Positions 37,301-47,737 of a stretch of 64,000 nucleotides of DNA are shown here, one piece after another. Source of the DNA: Bolinopsis microptera (taxonomy: Eukaryota; Ctenophora; Tentaculata; Lobata; Bolinopsidae); contig NC_087073.1 in the NCBI RefSeq assembly GCF_026151205.1, forward strand, positions 7,523,001 to 7,587,000, given 5' to 3'. Each line of letters begins with the position of its first letter. Within the stretch, counting starts at the first letter, position 1. Under the pieces are notes generated by a model. That model was not told the DNA's origin, did no database searches, and was given only the letters and a program-made list of their open reading frames with translations. A program made the position numbers and the translations under genes.

Positions 37301-40300
37301 GATTTCTACCAGACATTCCAATTGCATGATATTATAATTAACATACCATTGTTTTGGTCATGAATACTTGTTGTACTGTCTGGCAATGTTTTCATCACGC
37401 CTCCGTTATTCGGACAAAACATTAATCTTGATTTGCCTTTTGTCCGGGTTTCCTCCCGGTCGATTAAATAATGAGACATTCATTTAATTATTCCTTCTAT
37501 TGATAATGCTTTTTAATTTTCTTAATAATAGATTATTGAGAACATTGTTCTACCCACGTCAGAATTAAAGAACACAATAGTACCATGTTGTGATAAGACT
37601 ATTTTGTCCAGTATTGTTCCACAGTGATGACTCAATAAAGCGGAGACTTGGACGAACACGTAGACAACTAAAATCCACTAAATTCCAACTAAAATCCATT
37701 AAATTCATAGGGAATTAAACATGAATTAAACATGAAATGACCAAGGAGAACACTAACGAACTCTTCTTGGTAATCACAGGGTGATTCGAAAAATTAAAAA
37801 TTCGACGCAGATAATTGCAAGTGACAGGTATATGAGTATTGAGTATGAACTATGAAGTATAAAGGATGATTTCTTACTTGTCCCACCCTCCGGACACCAG
37901 ATGATAAGGACTCTCATCAGAGAACTTGACGGAGAATATCCTCTTGCCGTGTTGAGTGAGAGTGTCCTCGGGAGGGCCTATGTAGTCTCCCTCTGTTAGA
38001 GGACCCAGAACTGAGAACGGCTGCGGAAATTTGGAAATTTGGAAATGTGGAAATGCAGAAAATGCGGAGGAAATGTGGTCATCAGAAATTAGTTAAATCA
38101 GATGTCTGATGTTTTACCGCTCTTCATTTAAGGACATAAATGTTATGTTGCAAATTATTTTCAAGATTCTTATATATGATTAAATCTAACTATGTTTGCA
38201 TTTGCAACCGAATTTACACAAAGACCTCACTTATTTATACCCCTAGCTATCCACTATCCTAACCCGTTATATTTAACCAGCCTGTAAAATACTTATTTAA
38301 TATACGACTTAAACAATAAACTGGTAACACTGAAATGTAGCTGCTTGGATAGCTGACACGGGAAAAATTTGGAGGGATGATAAAATATAACTCGATATAC
38401 CAAGGCCATTTGGCAAACAAATTAAAATGGAAAGTAAATTAAAGATGTAGTTGAGATGGCAGCACCTTGAACTTCTCCCAGTCGTATATCCTGATGTTCC
38501 TATCTTTCCCTGCCGTGCAGAAGTAGTAACCAAATTCACTGACATCTAGAGTGTTTATCTCGTTTTCTGAACAAATCAACTTATTATTTATTTATTAACT
38601 ATTTAAATATTAATTTTCTGATTTCCGGTCATTGACATTATTTATCTGTTTTTAAACCTTAACCTGGTTATTCGAGTAGATCTCATTTTAAAAGTCATGT
38701 TTAACTCCTATATAATCAGTCCCTCAACCATTACTCACACATTTAAATGTGGTCGACAAGTTAAACTAATGTTTAAAACTTAACATGTGTCAAATTCCAT
38801 CAATCACAGAGAGGCATCATGAAACGCATTGTAAGACACAAGCATACTTCATAACTTGTACTATCTTTTAAATGAAGTACAAATTCACAGGTCAAAGTAT
38901 GTGCATGTTTGTCACGACTGATAACTTGTTGCTTTTTCAGAATTACATGCCGTGAATGTTGCAGCATGGGAAACGTGACACAAGCTTTTGAAACAAAGTA
39001 ACGAGGTAGGTTACTCAGATTAGATCATTTAAACTACATTAATAATAACTCTAAAAATACGCTTATCTCAAGAACGTCCGGTACTCACTAATCTCCATGC
39101 GTCATGAATGTCAAAAATCCTGTTGTTAATTCCTCCCCTCAGCATTTTATTGATACCAGAGCATTACTGACGTCAAATATAAGGGGGTCTAAATGACAAG
39201 CTCATCCGTCTCATGGTCACAGAACGCGATGGGATGGTTAAATCACAATCCGCACTGGTCAATCACTGGTCAATCACTGGTCAGTCACTGGTCAGTCACT
39301 GGTCAGTCACTGGTCAGTCACTGGTCAGCTCATACATGGTCAATTTCATGAGGTGTGAATTGAAACAAAACCAAACCACACTTCTTTTTTAACTTGTTTG
39401 CCGTGGCCAGTTAGCTCTCCGAAGCCTTCACTTTGTTTTATAGGTGTTGGCGCCGTATGTTGGCCACAACAAAGAGGCTATTTTTAGATTTTTCATTAAG
39501 GATGTGGACTACTATGCGTTCAAGAAGTTTGAGACAAAATTTATGATAAATTCAGTGTCTCTATTATATTTCAGAGATTTGGTACGACATGGTAACGCAC
39601 AATAATTGTACGTACAAAGATAATCATGATTTGAGCGACATTATATGATCTGTTTTATGTCGATAACGTTGTTTTCAGTGCATATTACAATTTAATCGGC
39701 TAGGTACATCTTTGATCAGGATTCAGGATGGTCATTTTTGAATCTGTAAACACTTACTAACAAAATACTATTAGCTCCTTCCCTGAGACAGTGTGCAGTA
39801 TAATTATTTAAGACAAGGCGTCGTATTGACAACTATTTACTGGGTTCACTGATAAAAATAGCAATTTTAAAGCATGAAAGTCATTAGGTATAATTTATAA
39901 CAATGCATAATTGTGATCCATTATAGTAGGCACTAAATAATTAGCCTAATCAGTCCATTAGTTTGAGGGCTGGAATTATCAGAGTTATCAAAAGAAACGC
40001 ACATCGCCGCAAACATTATTGGAGCGGCATAAGCATTGTGATCGGTTTTGGGAAATTGGCAGCCAACAAAGTAACGTACAGTATGATAACTGCTTACCTT
40101 CATCTGTAGTCATAACGTCCACAACGTTTGATTCGTCCTCTATCTGAAGATGCATTGGATAGTCAAGGTAATGTTAGTCGAGAAATTAGATTTAATATTA
40201 ATATTTCTGACAAACAGATCAACCGGTACAGACAGCCTCGTGATATGTATCTTGAAATATCTAAATTGAAATATCTAATATCTATGCGTTTTAAGTTATT

Positions 40301-43300
40301 AATTCCACAGTAAAGTTACATTTCACGAGGCGTCTGTAAATTGAACTGCTAGTTTACTACTGGTCCATAACGAGGCATTTAATTTAGCTCCGGTGACATT
40401 GTAATTTAACAGGAACATCATCAGTGACTGTTGTAACTCTGAGCAGTTGGCGTGCACATGTTATTTATCTCAATATACAGTGAAACTTTAAATACCTGAC
40501 CTGTTTAATGTTTGATCTAGGGGAACTTACAAATTTTAGGTAATTTAATGAATATGATTCCAGCAAATTCTATGTAAAAATCTACGTACGGTAGTCGCTG
40601 GAGAAAAATATATTACCTGGATTTTACCAATCTAAAAATATTTTGGTCCAGAAATCTAGTATTTCAATTAAATAAGAATGTTAAGGTACCCTCTGAAGAA
40701 AGATGGGTCCACTAGCGAGACAGTACAGCATCTCGGACCTATCCTGACTCCGGAACTGCAGGCCTGTAACCGGCAACTGTTCGCTCTTCCTACTGGGACA
40801 GCAGGTCAGCTTGGCTGTTTTGGTATCGTGGAGCGTGACGTCACCAGATCCGTAGCCCACCGCCAGTCTAGTGCCATCCTTGGTGAAGTCGAGGGAGAAG
40901 ACACCGTCGTAGTGACTTCTTATCTTGTATCTCTTGACAGGGAGCAGCTGGGGCACCTGGGATATTGGTGATCTACTGCTGTTATAGCTCCTTGTTAGAC
41001 TTGAAGATCACGTCACATGTCTGACACGTACAATACGGATTGGAATATTATTTATGAGTCGCATAGTTGAAATGTATTCTTGGGTAAATTTCTATTGATC
41101 CCGTTTGATGCAGCAAGGAAAAGGCTTTCATCAGGAAAGGAATTATTCAACTTTTCAATGTGACAACATCGTATTCATGATATCAAATTATTTGTATAGC
41201 AGTGTTGAAAGTATTAAATATTTAATACTTTCAACGCTTCTATATAACAAATAATTTGGTTGTACACAGACACAGTGCGTATATCGTGGTTGTAATGCGA
41301 TATCGTGTGCATATTGTACTCCGAATGTTTATCGCCTACGTTTTTCACCTTAAATTTACAATTGATAATGTTTTGGAAGTAATAGTCAACAAATAATTAT
41401 GTTATATAGTCCTGCTAACTCATTATTTCAGACTTACACGTTAACGTATCACCGAGATATGCATTTATAGATACTCAAATGACTGATCCCGGTTTCATTT
41501 TTTTGTGGCTTCCTTCCTAAGATAAATGGCTTTACATTTTACCTCCGCTTATATGCTCGATAGTTAACGTAGTCATAGTAAAGTGTCTATTACACCTGTA
41601 TAACACCTGTATAGTGTATAATTAGCCTCATATTCTCACATAGGTTTGTGTAATTCATTATCAACAGTGACTACTTATGTGCTACTTTGTGTATTGATTT
41701 TGTTGGCTATGATTTGCACATTGGTCTCGCTTTTATTTGTAGTTCTATTACGTATTATTCCAATGAGAGTTGTTTAAAAGAGCACCATTAGCTACGTTTT
41801 ATTCGAGTTTTATCTTGGTTTCTTCTAGGTTTAATCATCGATAACGAGCATAGTGCATGCATTAGTGCATTACTTACAGTATCTCAATCATGATTCACTG
41901 AACGTACCTTGGCAGCAGCAGTAGTAAGCGAATTAGACCCTGATCTACTGAACGTACCTTGGCAGCAGCAGTAGTAAGCGAACTAAACCCTGATCTACTG
42001 AACGTACCTTGGCAGCAGCAGTAGTAAGCGAACTAAACCCTGATTCACTGAACGTACCTTGGCAGCAGCAGTAGTAAGCGAACTAAACCCTGATTCACTG
42101 AACGTACCTTGGCAGCAGCAGTAGTAAGCGAACTAAACCCTGATCTACTGAACGTACCTTGGCAGCAGCAGTAGTAAGCGAACTAAACCCTGATTCACTG
42201 AACGTACCTTGGCAGCAGCAGTAGTAAGCGAACTAAACCCTGATTCACTGAACGTACCTTGGCAGCAGCAGTAGTAAGCGAACTAAACCCTGATCTACTG
42301 AACGTACCTTGGCAGCAGCAGTAGTAAGCGAACTAAACCCTGATTCACTGAACGTACCTTGGCAGCAGCAGTAGTAAGCGAACTAAACCCTGATTCACTG
42401 AACGTACCTTAGCAGCAGCAGTAGTAAGCGAACTAAACCCTGATTCACTGAACGTACCTTGGCAGCAGCAGTAGTAAGCGAACTAAACCCTGATTCACTG
42501 AACGTACCTTGGCAGCAGCAGTAGTAAGCGAACTAAACCCTGATCTACTGAACGTACCTTGGCAGCAGCAGTAGTAAGCGAACTAAACCCTGATTCACTG
42601 AACGTACCTTGGCAGCAGCAGTAGTAAGCGAACTAAACCCTGATTCACTGAACGTACCTTGGCAGCAGCAGTAGTAAGCAAACTAAACCCTGATTCACTG
42701 AACGTACCTTGGCAGCAGCAGTAGTAAGCAAACTAAACCCTGATCTACTGAACGTACCTTGGCAGCAGCAGTAGTAAGCGAACTAAACCCTGATTCACTG
42801 AACGTACCTTGGCAGCAGCAGTAGTAAGCGAACTAAACCCTGATTCACTGAACGTACCTTGGCAGCAGCAGTAGTAAGCGAACTAAACCCTGATTCACTG
42901 AACGTACCTTGGCAGCAGCAGTAGTAAGCGAACTAAACCCTGATTCACTGAACGTACCTTGGCAGCAGCAGTAGTAAGCAAACTAAACCTGATTCACTGA
43001 ACGTACCTTGGCAGCAGCAGTAGTAAGCGAACTAAACCCTGATTCACTGAACGTACCTTGGCAGCAGCAGTAGTAAGCGAACTAAACCCTGATTCACTGA
43101 ACGTACCTTGGCAGCAGCAGTAGTAAGCGAACTAAACCCTGATTCACTGAACGTACCTTGGCAGCAGCAGTAGTAAGGGAACTAAACCCTGATTCTCTGA
43201 ACGTACCTTGGCAGCAGCAGAGGAGCAGGTTCCAGTGCTAATAGGGGAGAATAGAGACCCCTCATTCCACACTTGACGGAGTTGATGGGAGTTCAGACAG

Positions 43301-43326
43301 CTGAGTGCACGATGTAGATCTATCAT
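34339..43326 (-). CDS. WD40-repeat beta-propeller protein, eight exons, 377 aa
   Basis: Coding exons (minus strand): 43207-43326, 40690-40956, 40098-40143, 38466-38566, 37878-38020, 36822-36987, 35068-35193 and 34339-34503. All have GT..AG introns. The phases join without a gap to 1134 nt ending in TAA. WD40 blades are clear: FSLDFTKDGTRLAVGYGSGD (about residues 60-79), EINTLDVSEFGYYF with RIYDW, IFSVKFSDESPYHLVSGGWD then VKVWDLRTG (about 209-236), GDLCVTGS with IELWS, and SVSSLAVSSSGKVAVAGG near the C-terminus. About seven blades fit 377 residues, enough for one closed propeller that would act as a protein-interaction scaffold. No other domain is visible. The first coding exon has a 3' acceptor ahead of its ATG, so a 5' untranslated exon is likely. 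The specific family member is not recognised. The donor after 38466 (GTGCTG) is the least typical. Confidence 0.93.
35735..35742 (+). promoter_or_regulatory. TATA box of the nested gene
   Basis: TATATAAA lies 119 bp before the ATG at 35861. A start site about 30 bp downstream would leave a 5' leader of roughly 90 nt containing three near copies of ATCCATTATCC. Position and strand fit the nested single-exon gene only. Confidence 0.55.
35861..36682 (+). CDS. single-exon proline-rich basic protein nested in a WD40 intron (273 aa)
   Basis: The first ATG of an uninterrupted frame is at 35861; the same frame is open upstream but only with non-ATG codons. The whole gene lies, on the opposite strand, inside the WD40-gene intron between its exons at 36822-36987 and 35068-35193. 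Visible features are short linear motifs rather than a fold: PPPPPAPE (13-20); PPPPY (27-31), a WW-domain ligand of PPxY type; a basic stretch GRRRSLWRILVRKVTKKRLS (112-131) whose RRRS suits basophilic kinases; PTPPPRGIVKPPRRFKK (188-204), an SH3-type ligand; and KSVSF (236-240), which fits the RVxF motif that docks protein phosphatase 1. No signal peptide, membrane segment or globular domain is seen. It is probably a disordered adaptor or phosphatase-targeting protein; that is inference. Lack of introns could mean a retrogene. Confidence 0.75.
   Translation: MHQKPVPAQFHAPPPPPAPEFNQVFCPPPPYQEDLPQNHYYRAGTRIVPAHKLVLQFPYSAKPTPYLDSTYENAYCHNLILPKPGECLKKSSGLETPPGSSEDVKVPFSDSGRRRSLWRILVRKVTKKRLSVGLKPKSKSMSSGLKPRTRAMSCDDTRQVVEMKPATHPFITPTIQPLVHVSPSVKPPTPPPRGIVKPPRRFKKTSPDNSTLCSVSSRKHSSSDQESFSSLKKIKKSVSFSNIATSSLLPAKGARKRTLTNSYVCNGYIFTKL
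39254..39328. repeat. 11-bp tandem repeat (TCACTGGTCAG)
   Basis: About seven copies of CACTGGTCA(A/G)T lie in a WD40-gene intron. Confidence 0.9.
41183..41258. repeat. imperfect inverted repeat with a perfect 32-bp palindromic core
   Basis: Positions 41204-41235 form an exact palindrome (GTTGAAAGTATTAAAT and its complement). Pairing extends imperfectly through CAAATTATTTGTATA and TATAACAAATAATTTG to about 76 bp. It lies in the first coding intron of the WD40 gene. It is a small foldback element or hairpin RNA candidate. Confidence 0.8.
41891..43206. repeat. 50-bp minisatellite that copies the WD40 gene's splice donor, about 26 copies
   Basis: The unit (plus strand) contains AACGTACCTTGGCAGCAGCA. 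On the gene's strand that is TGCTGCTGCCAAG followed by GTACGTT. This is the same string that ends the first coding exon at 43207 and begins its intron, so the array starts exactly at the authentic donor and runs about 1.3 kb into the intron. Two unit types (TGATTCACTG and TGATCTACTG) alternate in short higher-order blocks. A few units have single changes (AGCAGCAGCA, TAAGCAAAC), and one has lost a base near 42988. Confidence 0.97.
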
Positions 43327-43572
43327 TTCCAGCCCTCTGTGAAAGGGAGGTCGCTGCTTCTTCTAGAATATCATACTATGTACGATTAGATCGTTAGTCG
43401 AAAACTTAAACCTAGCTATTCGAAAAGTCAAATTTGTGCATCACAGACATGCAAACTTACAAAGAGACTTTGAATTCGTTATGGTTATCGGAATGGCTTT
43501 ATGCTGTATGAAAAATGTGCTGTATGTCTAATTAATATTGTTCACATGGATATATGAATAGTCAGATAGAAA

Positions 43573-44030
43573 TAAATACCCCTCCTCCACAAGTAAATAC
43601 TCCTCCTCCACAAGTAAATACTCCTCCTCCACAAGTAAATACTCCTCCTCCACAAGTAAATACTCCTCCTCCACAAGTAAATACTCCTCCTCCACAAGTA
43701 AATACTCCTCCTCCACAAGTAAATACTCCTCCTCCACAAGTAAATACTCCTCCTCCACAAGTAAATACTCCTCCTCCACAAGTAAATACTCCTCCTCCAC
43801 AAGTAAATACTCCTCCTCCACAAGTAAATACTCCTCCTCCACAAGTAAATACTCCTCCTCCACAAGTAAATACTCCTCCTCCACAAGTAAATACTCCTCC
43901 TCCACAAGTAAATGCTCCTCCTCCACAAGTAAATACTCCTCCTCCACAAGTAAATACTCCTCCTCCACAAGTAAATACTCCTCCTCCACAAGTAAATACT
44001 CCTCCTCCACAAGTAAATGCTCCTCCTCCA
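43573..44030. repeat. 21-bp minisatellite, about 22 copies
   Basis: The unit CTCCTCCTCCACAAGTAAAT(A) repeats almost without error; only the first copy and two ACT to GCT changes differ. Because 21 is a multiple of three, three long reading frames stay open (the TPPPQVN frame on plus, two on minus). These are consequences of the period, and none has flanking exons. It lies 240 bp upstream of the first coding exon of the WD40 gene. Confidence 0.96.
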
Positions 44031-45311
44031 CGTCTTCATTGTATTCACAGGAGTATTGACGAACTTGATCTGTCTAGCAGTGCTACGATAAACCTCTAGG
44101 AGATTACTTCCTTGATCTTACAATTATGTTAATCGTAAGTGCAACTCACGAATAACTGATTTAACCTCTGTCAGCAAATGTAATGGACAATTTTCCCAGA
44201 GCCATATTGTCTTCATTTTACCATTGTCTAGTTGAACTTAAAATCGTCTACTTTTAAATCTTTGACTATGATGATATCGACAGTTTTTCGTAAGTAGTGA
44301 AGCAATATCTAAAAAGTTTAATGTATGTAAAAGAGTATAACAGATAACTCAGGTCTTATGTAAACTATCACGGACACAATGAGGCACAGTGTTCTTGTAG
44401 AAGAAAATAAATTTACATTCAGCACTATACCGTCATATAAAACGTCAGTCAACTTAATTCTTATACATTCACGTTGGTAGCTCCTTTAATCTATGAAGGG
44501 TTGATTTTATCCTTAATTTGAAAAAGAAAATATTATTACAAAACAGCTTTTGGGTGGGTTTCATTGTGGTGTGAGGACATATCTTAGTTTGGTAACAAAG
44601 GATGAAATTAATTTATTATATTTATGAAAGGTGTGCTCGGTGCTGGCTAATGTGGTAGGATACCGTATTCATGACGTACCGCGGACTGGCCCTCCTCTTC
44701 CTACCCTCCTCTATTGTCCTGGCAGACTTACCGGAATTCAGCTTTATTGTTAGAAATTGCTTTGTTCGAATTAAAAGAACAGTGCTCTCAGGATCTCTTG
44801 TCAAATCATGCGTTGTGTTCAATAAAGCCAATTGGATGTTTTGTATTTTGTGTTATATTTTTAGCCTTCGTATAATAGTTTGTATACCGTTGAACTGTGT
44901 TGTGGGACCCGATAGTAGCTCTACGGTCGATCGTGAATCGTGATTATATCTCATAGTCTAAGAATAATATTTAGGAGTCTATTAAACAACCATTATTGAA
45001 CATTATAACCATAAGAGCATTAGGGGTCATTCATAAAAAGCAAGTGAGGCACGGTTGACGCACATCAAATGAACGGTTGGCACACGGTTAATGCACAATG
45101 GTGGTTGATGCAGACATTGTTGACACGTAGTTCACACAAGGTCCTCACACGGTCACATAACCATGATAACACATGATTTATAAAACATTTTTGGCACACT
45201 ACTGGAACATATTCCGGGGAAATGGACTCACTAACCGTTTCTAATTTGTCCTGGGAGCATCACTGTCTTAATATTATTTTATTCATTTTATTAATATTAT
45301 TTTCGATCATA
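44031..45311. other. gap between the divergent genes, nothing firm
   Basis: An ORF at 44671 begins like a signal peptide (MTYRGLALLFLPSSIVLA) but no donor in it joins the receptor exons in phase. Otherwise featureless. Confidence 0.4.
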
Positions 45312-45319
45312 CTGCCAGA

Positions 45320-46194
45320 TAGGAACTGACCGGATATCCGGCTGAATCCGGTTCCGGCCGGATATCCGGCTTTAATGTCCGGTTCCGGTTTCGGTCCGGT
45401 TTGCAAGAATTTAGCCGGATATTTAACCGGAAATTTCTTTTTTAAATGTTTCTGAAATGTATTTTTGTCTAAATTCTTGCTAAGGGGCATCCAGTCAGTG
45501 CTCTTATAGTGACCAGTGAATTCCACGCCTCCACGGTCGCTTGTTATCTGTCAGCGAATGTTCAAGACCCGTTCATGTGAGATTTTGTGTATCAAAACAG
45601 CTATCATTTATGCTTTATCTGTGAGCATTTCAAGCAGAGGAACCCCTTATGTCAAGGATTAAAACAAATGCCATTATGCCATTAAAAACTTAGGACATTA
45701 TCCTCGGTTACATCGACGCCACGAACTTATGAGAGCTGGCTGCTGGATCTTGGGCTTTACTTCTAAAGCAATTTGCACATTTGTGCTAGGAAAAGCGCAG
45801 TGAATTCTTGCAATGTGGGTTTTGATTTTATTCCAACTCGTTTCCAGCTCTGCTCATACAGCAGATCAATCAGTGACCTCTGCACTGCTCGCACAACATA
45901 TCAACAAGTGACTGCTGTTCAAAGAGAAGAAAATTGGTTGAAATTTGAAGTAGGGCATGAACACAGTTAGTCGGACTGTAAACACTTTATCGTTGTGTCC
46001 ACATGGCTTTTAATACATATTATAATTGATAAAAAACCCCCAATCAAGGATTAATCTCAATTTTCCGGCAATTTCCGGCAGCCTTAAATTTCTTCTTCTT
46101 ATTACCCGGTTCCGGTCCGGCAACATATGCAGCAAACCGGAATATCCGGTCGTTTCCGGTCCGGCAGCCAAAACCATAGACCGGTCGGTTCCTA
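45320..46194. mobile_element. hAT-type element, 875 bp, with 8-bp target duplication
   Basis: It starts TAGGAACTGACCGG and ends with the complement of TAGGAACCGACCGG, a 14-bp terminal inverted repeat with one mismatch. CTGCCAGA flanks it on both sides (45312-45319 and 46195-46202). Many CCGG, CCGGTTCCGG and GGATATCCGG subterminal motifs crowd both ends, as in Ac/Ds-like hAT elements, where they bind transposase. No intact transposase ORF is present. Non-autonomous. Confidence 0.85.
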
Positions 46195-46202
46195 CTGCCA
46201 GA

Positions 46203-47737
46203 GATGATTTGCAAAGCAACGGGATCATTACTATTAGGATTCTTAAAGGACAAACTGTTATATCATGTCAAGGATTTAGTACAGTAAGTCCATCATTGAT
46301 ACTGGCACTGGCAGCCGTTCAGTTTGCTTATCTTTGCATCATCATAATGCCGGTGAGGATCATTGGTCTTATGATAGCAATGATTTCATCGATTTACTCC
46401 TTTTTTTGTGACAAAATAGAGCGAACATTTTGATTCACGGCATGTAATCTAACAGGTAATTCAACGAAAGAGTGGAAACACCGCATACTCACTAGATTTA
46501 AGTATATACTCGCTATAATACATATATGACAGTCACGGGGCGTCAAACACTAAACAGTTTTGAACAATGAAGCCAATTACTTAATTAATCAATTAATAAT
46601 CAATTACCTAAATAGCGAATACAATAAAATCGAAGAAAAAGTTAAATATCAATCTGAAAGATCACAAATGACGGCAGCTCATAAAGTACCACCCGCTAAA
46701 GTAATGTACGCGAACGGTGCGTTGAATATTAATTAAACTTATATTTTTCTACCCAGCAAGCAAATATAAAATGACATTTTAAAAGTTTAACCATCCTATT
46801 GTTGCGATAAAATATCTCATGTCTTTGAAGAGCATGCAGTGATAATACATACTTGTTTAAAGGCCATCAGATGTCACATTCAGCACGCTAGTACAAAATA
46901 AAACATCATTATCGCTTTTAGATCAGAAAATGAAGCACACACAGGACAGCTCTAATCTACTAATGAGCCATGGCATTGTTACGTCAGAAAGAACAACTGA
47001 GCGGTTTAACTTTATAAAATTTGCAAATAGCCTGGAAAAGAACAGCCCGGTTTTACGTGAAACATATACCGAGTGGTACACGTTGTGGAGGTGCGCGTAT
47101 TACAGTGCCACTATCGGAGATGATTTTGTAGGCAAGACCACGTGACCGACCCCCACCAAGATGTTTAGCACACACGTGCTTCTTAACTGTGTGTCCTGGA
47201 CAACTGTTTCCCAAGCAACTGTGTGTTGGTTGCCACAAGATTGGAGGAGGTTTATTGATCAAGGGGATGGTTGTCTAGAACAAATAGCCACCTCGTTGTG
47301 GATAAGAATGAAAGTAACAGTATGTTTTAACTTGCCCCGCTGGTATTGGTCGTCCTAAATACCGTCAGTGTTATGTTAACTGGTCATAACATCCTACCAG
47401 TTATCTTTCAAGGAAACGTGAATATGAAATAGAGACATACGTTACCATCATTGTTTCATGAAATTGAATGATTTATATTAGGATTTCCAGTTTAAGATTG
47501 AGTAAAATTGATAAAAGTTTTTATAATTTTAACTAAGTTTTCTCCGAGATTGAAATGCTTTTTTTACAGAGGAGGAATGTCATTCTTATTTCAAAAAATA
47601 TTATCAGCTCTGATCTAATAAGGAAAATAGGCAAATTGATACAACAATTGAAGAATTAACACCTATATGTACATTTTAAGCATGGCACTATAACGATCTA
47701 TTGAATCAAGACTGCACGCCTGATTTTACCCTTGAAA
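46203..47737. other. upstream region of the receptor gene, nothing recognised
   Basis: AT-rich, with no clear TATA box at a fixed distance and no repeats. It presumably holds the receptor promoter. Confidence 0.4.

Noticed and set aside
40678-40971. Plus-strand 97-codon ORF
   Set aside because: It mirrors the WD40 exon 40690-40956, where the minus strand carries clear WD40 sequence.
41891-43206. CRISPR-like or protein-coding array
   Set aside because: Units are contiguous with no unique spacers and the genome is animal. The period of 50 is not a multiple of three, so it cannot encode a repeat protein.
43528-44099. ORFs of 167-181 codons with TPPPQVN, VEEEYLL or WRRSIYL repeats
   Set aside because: They are three readings of one 21-bp array. 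There are no flanking exons and no non-repeat domain.
44622-44831. Minus-strand frame ending at GTAAGT as a 5' WD40 exon
   Set aside because: Its open frame ends in a phase that would put a stop into the next exon. The alternative frame has an upstream stop and no ATG. The ATG at 43326 gives a complete protein without it.
44671-44943. Signal-peptide-like start as the first receptor exon
   Set aside because: No donor in it ends in the phase needed by the exon at 47936. The exon at 47738-47771 does, and completes a good signal peptide.
46010-46433. ORFs across the hAT element's right half
   Set aside because: They cover terminal repeats and flank, with no transposase motifs (no DDE residues or dimerisation domain).
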